DNA of 64,000 nt. It comes from Prorocentrum cordatum. Lineage: Eukaryota; Sar; Dinophyceae; Prorocentrales; Prorocentraceae. The translations under genes were made by a program, and so were the position numbers. Each line of letters starts with the position of its first letter. Within the stretch, counting starts at the first letter, position 1. The notes beneath the pieces are model-generated. The model saw nothing but the letters and a program-made list of their open reading frames with translations. It was not told where the DNA came from and ran no database searches. Location of the stretch: the NCBI GenBank assembly GCA_963575745.1, contig CAUYUJ010019102.1, positions 25,001-89,000 of the forward strand, written 5' to 3'. This document shows positions 60,667-64,000 of this stretch, one piece after another.

Positions 60667-62988
60667 ACGACGACACAGACGACGAAGACGACACAGACGA
60701 CGGCGACGATGACAACACAGACGACGCAGACGACGACGACACAGACGACGCGGACGACACAAACGACACAGACGACACAGACGACGCAGACGACGACGAC
60801 AACGGCGACGACGATGATGACGATGACGACGACGACACAGACGACGACACAGACGACGACGACGACGACCGACGACCGACGACGACACAGACGACGCAAC
60901 GGACGACACAGGCGACGACACAGACGACGTCACAAACGATGCCACAGATTACGACACAGACGACGATCCAAACGACGACGCAGACGACGCCACAGACGAC
61001 GCCACGGACGACGACACAAAGACGACACACATGTCGGCAAAGACGACGACACAGACGACGACGACGACACAGTTGGCGACAACACAGACTGCGACGGCGA
61101 CGACGACACAGGCGATGACGTCAACGACGACGACACAAACGACACAGCCGACACAGACGACGACGACGACACAGACGACACCGACGACACAGACGACATA
61201 GACGACGACGACGAAGCAGACAAAACAGACGACGACTACACGGACGACGACATCGATGACGACGACGACGACACAGACGACGACGCAGACGACGACACAG
61301 ACGACGACGCGAGCGACGGTGACGATGACGACACAGACGACACAGACGACGCATATGGCAACGACGGCGACGACGGCGACACGACGATGACGACACAGAC
61401 AAGCACACAGACGACGAAATCACGACGACGACGACGATCCAAACGACGGCACAGACAGCGACACAGACGACGACACAGACGACGACACAGGCGACGACTT
61501 AGGCGACGACGACACAGATGACGCAGACGACATAGACAACGACACAAACGACACAGCCGACACAGGCGACGGCGACTACGATGACACAGACGACACAGAC
61601 GACACAGACGACACAGACGACGACACAAGCGACGACACAAAAGGCGGCACAGACGACGACGACACAGACGACACATACGACGACGACGACCACACAGATG
61701 ACGACACAAACGACGACGACGATGATGCAGACGACGGCGTTGACGACACAGGCGACGACGTCGACACAGAGACGACACAGACGACGACACAGAGAGCGAC
61801 GACGACAGCACAGACGACACAGACGACGACAACGCAGACGCGAAACAGGCGCCGACACAGACGACGACGAGACAGCCGACGACGACACTGACGACGACGA
61901 CACAGACGACGACGACACAGCCGACACAGACGACATAAACGACACAGACGACACAACCGACGTCACAGAACACGACACTGACGACGACGACACAGACGAC
62001 GACGACGCAGACGATTACACAGACGACACAGACGACGGCGACGCAGGCGACGGCAATGACGACGACGACGACGACACAGACGTCGGCGACGACGCAGGCG
62101 ACACGGACGACACAGACGACGACGACGACGCCGACACAGACGAGGACGTCGACGCCGACGACGACGACAGAGACGACGCAGACGGCCCAGACGACACAGC
62201 CGACACAGACGACACAGGAGACACAGACGCCACACACGATGACACAGACGACGACACACTTGACGACGCAGGCGGCACAGGCGACACAGGCGACAAAGAC
62301 GACACAGACGACGACGACACAGACGATGAAACAGACGACGACACAGACGTGGATACAGACGACGACACAGACAACAACACATATTTCGACGACGACGGCG
62401 ACAACGAGGGCGACGACGACGACGCAGACGAAACAGACGACATGGACGACGATGCCGGCGACGATGACGACGACACAGACATAGCAGACGACACAGGTGA
62501 CACAGACGACACAGACGACGACGATACAGGCGACGCTGACACAGACGACGATGACGACAGCACAGACGTCGACGACGACGAGGACGACACACACGACGAC
62601 GACGGCGACACAGACAACGACACAGACGACGACAACGACCACGGCACAGACGACGACGACAGACGACGACACAGACGACGACGACGACACAGACGACGAT
62701 CCAGACGACGTCACAGACGACGACACAGACGACGACGCAGACGACGGCACACACGACGACACAGACGACGACGACGACACAGACGACGACGACACAGCCG
62801 ACGAAGTCGAAGACAAAAGCGACACAGGCGACGAAGCAGACGACGACAACATAGACGACACAGACGACACAGACGACGACAACGACGTCGAAAACGACGG
62901 CGACGACGAAAACGACGACGACGACGACGACGTCGACAACGACGGCGCGACGACAACGATAATGACGACACAGACGACGCAGACGACG

Positions 62989-62990
<2 letters not shown>
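60667..62990. repeat. (GAC)n with ACAGAC units
   Basis: About 2.3 kb of GACGAC and ACAGAC units. The 685-codon minus frame across it is Ser/Val/Arg low complexity. Confidence 0.97.
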
Positions 62991-63020
<30 letters not shown>

Positions 63021-63149
63021 TGTGTCGTCTGTGTCGTCTGTGTTGTCTGCGTCGACGTTGTCGTCGTCGTCACCGCCCTCGTCGTCGTCGTCGTCTGCGT
63101 CGTCGTCTGTGTCGTCGTCTGGGTCGTCGTTTGTGTCGTCGTCTGTGCT

Positions 63150-63188
<39 letters not shown>

Positions 63189-63641
63189 TGTGTCGTCGTG
63201 ATTTCGTCGTCTGTGTGTTTGTCTGTGTCGTCGTCGTCGTGTCGTCGTCGTCGTCTGTGCCATCTGCGTCGTCTGTGTCGTCTGTGTCGTCATCTGTGTC
63301 GTCGCCTTTGTCGTCTTCTTTGTCGTCGTCTGCCGCCGTCGTCGTCGTCGTCGTCTTCGTCGTCGTCGTCGTCGTCGTCGTTTGTGTCGTCGTCTGAATC
63401 GTCATTTGTGTCGTCGACTGTCGTCGTCTGTGTCGTCGTCTGTGTCATTATCTGTGTCATCGTCGTCGTCGTCGTCCTCGTCGTCCTCGTCGTCCTCGTC
63501 GGCGTCACCGTCGCCGCATGGTCTTCGGCATCGTGGGTGTCGTCGTCGTCTTCGTCGTCGCTGTCGCCGCTCCCGCTGTCAACACCACCGCCGCCGCCGT
63601 CAGCCTGCAGGGGCGCACTTGTGTTTACTGGCCAGGGGTTG

Positions 63642-63678
<37 letters not shown>

Positions 63679-63686
63679 CCGCCGCC

Positions 63687-63758
<72 letters not shown>

Positions 63759-63917
63759 TGTGTCGTCGTCGTTGTCGTCGTCGTCGTCGTCGTCGTGGTC
63801 GTCGTCGTGGTCGTCTGTGTCGTCTGTGTCGTCTGTGCCGTCTGTGCCGTCTGTGTCGTCTGTGTCGTTTGTGTCGTCTGTGTTTTCTGCGTCGGCGTCG
63901 TCGTCGTCGTGGTCGCC

Positions 63918-63960
<43 letters not shown>

Positions 63961-64000
63961 GTATCGTCTGTATCGTCTGTGTCGTCGTCGTCGTCGTCGT
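62991..64000. repeat. (GTC)n array, inverted relative to previous
   Basis: Switches at GACGACGCCGTCGTC to GTC repeats with TGTGTC units. A short unique segment lies at 63500-63640. Continues past the window end. Confidence 0.97.

Noticed and set aside
61236-63293. 685-codon minus-strand frame, the second longest in the window
   Set aside because: Runs entirely through GAC/GTC arrays, crosses a strand switch, and has only Ser/Val/Arg/Asp/Thr low complexity.

Overview
The window reads as nuclear DNA of a dinoflagellate. The species cannot be fixed from the sequence. Supporting signs are TTTAGGG-type telomeric repeats, introns with GC-AG or AG|GTGG borders, degenerate copia-like and non-LTR retroelements, a PPR remnant of the dinoflagellate SACEKGG style, and a sequence close to the dinoflagellate spliced leader upstream of both copies of the main retroelement. 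Most of the 64 kb is repeat. No rRNA, tRNA or CRISPR array was seen. There is one 100-base assembly gap (13541-13640).

Layout. 1-1935: GC-rich decamer arrays, the last exons of a PIF1-like helicase, G-run hairpins and interstitial telomeric DNA with a palindromic turn. 1936-10280: an AT-richer island whose readable frames are all on the minus strand (winged-helix-like, RING-like, histone-fold-like and 2OG-oxygenase-like pieces, mostly broken), split by a 101-bp tandem array. It looks acquired, possibly from a large DNA virus of protists, but this is unproven. 10281-17400: an unrecognised GC-rich gene, GAT/GGA microsatellites, and a spliced gene with mTERF-like repeats plus a C-terminal module, its 996-bp intron flanked by a 7-bp direct repeat. 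17400-22800: tandem arrays (70-bp, hexamer, two decamer arrays, 73-bp) and compound microsatellites.

22819-48665: the core of the window. Two adjacent copies of a large copia-like element. Copy 1 (about 17.1 kb) encodes gag, a CCHC knuckle, an RNA 2'-phosphotransferase (Tpt1/KptA) domain with its four catalytic-type residues present, a RING-H2 domain, an unknown domain, a methyltransferase-like domain, integrase, reverse transcriptase and RNase H, with many frameshifts. It is studded with a short hairpin motif: 20 strict copies, all in the same orientation, loop GNNA, most reading Ala-Gly-x-Pro-Ala. Copy 2 lacks the KptA/RING block, lacks the hairpin at two matching sites, has a 4.6-kb LINE nested in its gag, and is cut off in the integrase region by a second LINE fragment (48700-50510).

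50510-64000: microsatellites, purine-rich tracts, a decayed minus-strand PPR gene (53150-54070), a tentative Ala/Pro-rich exon pair near 57.3-57.8 kb, and a final 5 kb of GTC/GAC trinucleotide arrays that switch strand twice.

Few genes here look functional: perhaps the helicase 3' end, the mTERF-like gene, and the KptA and RING reading frames inside copy 1.
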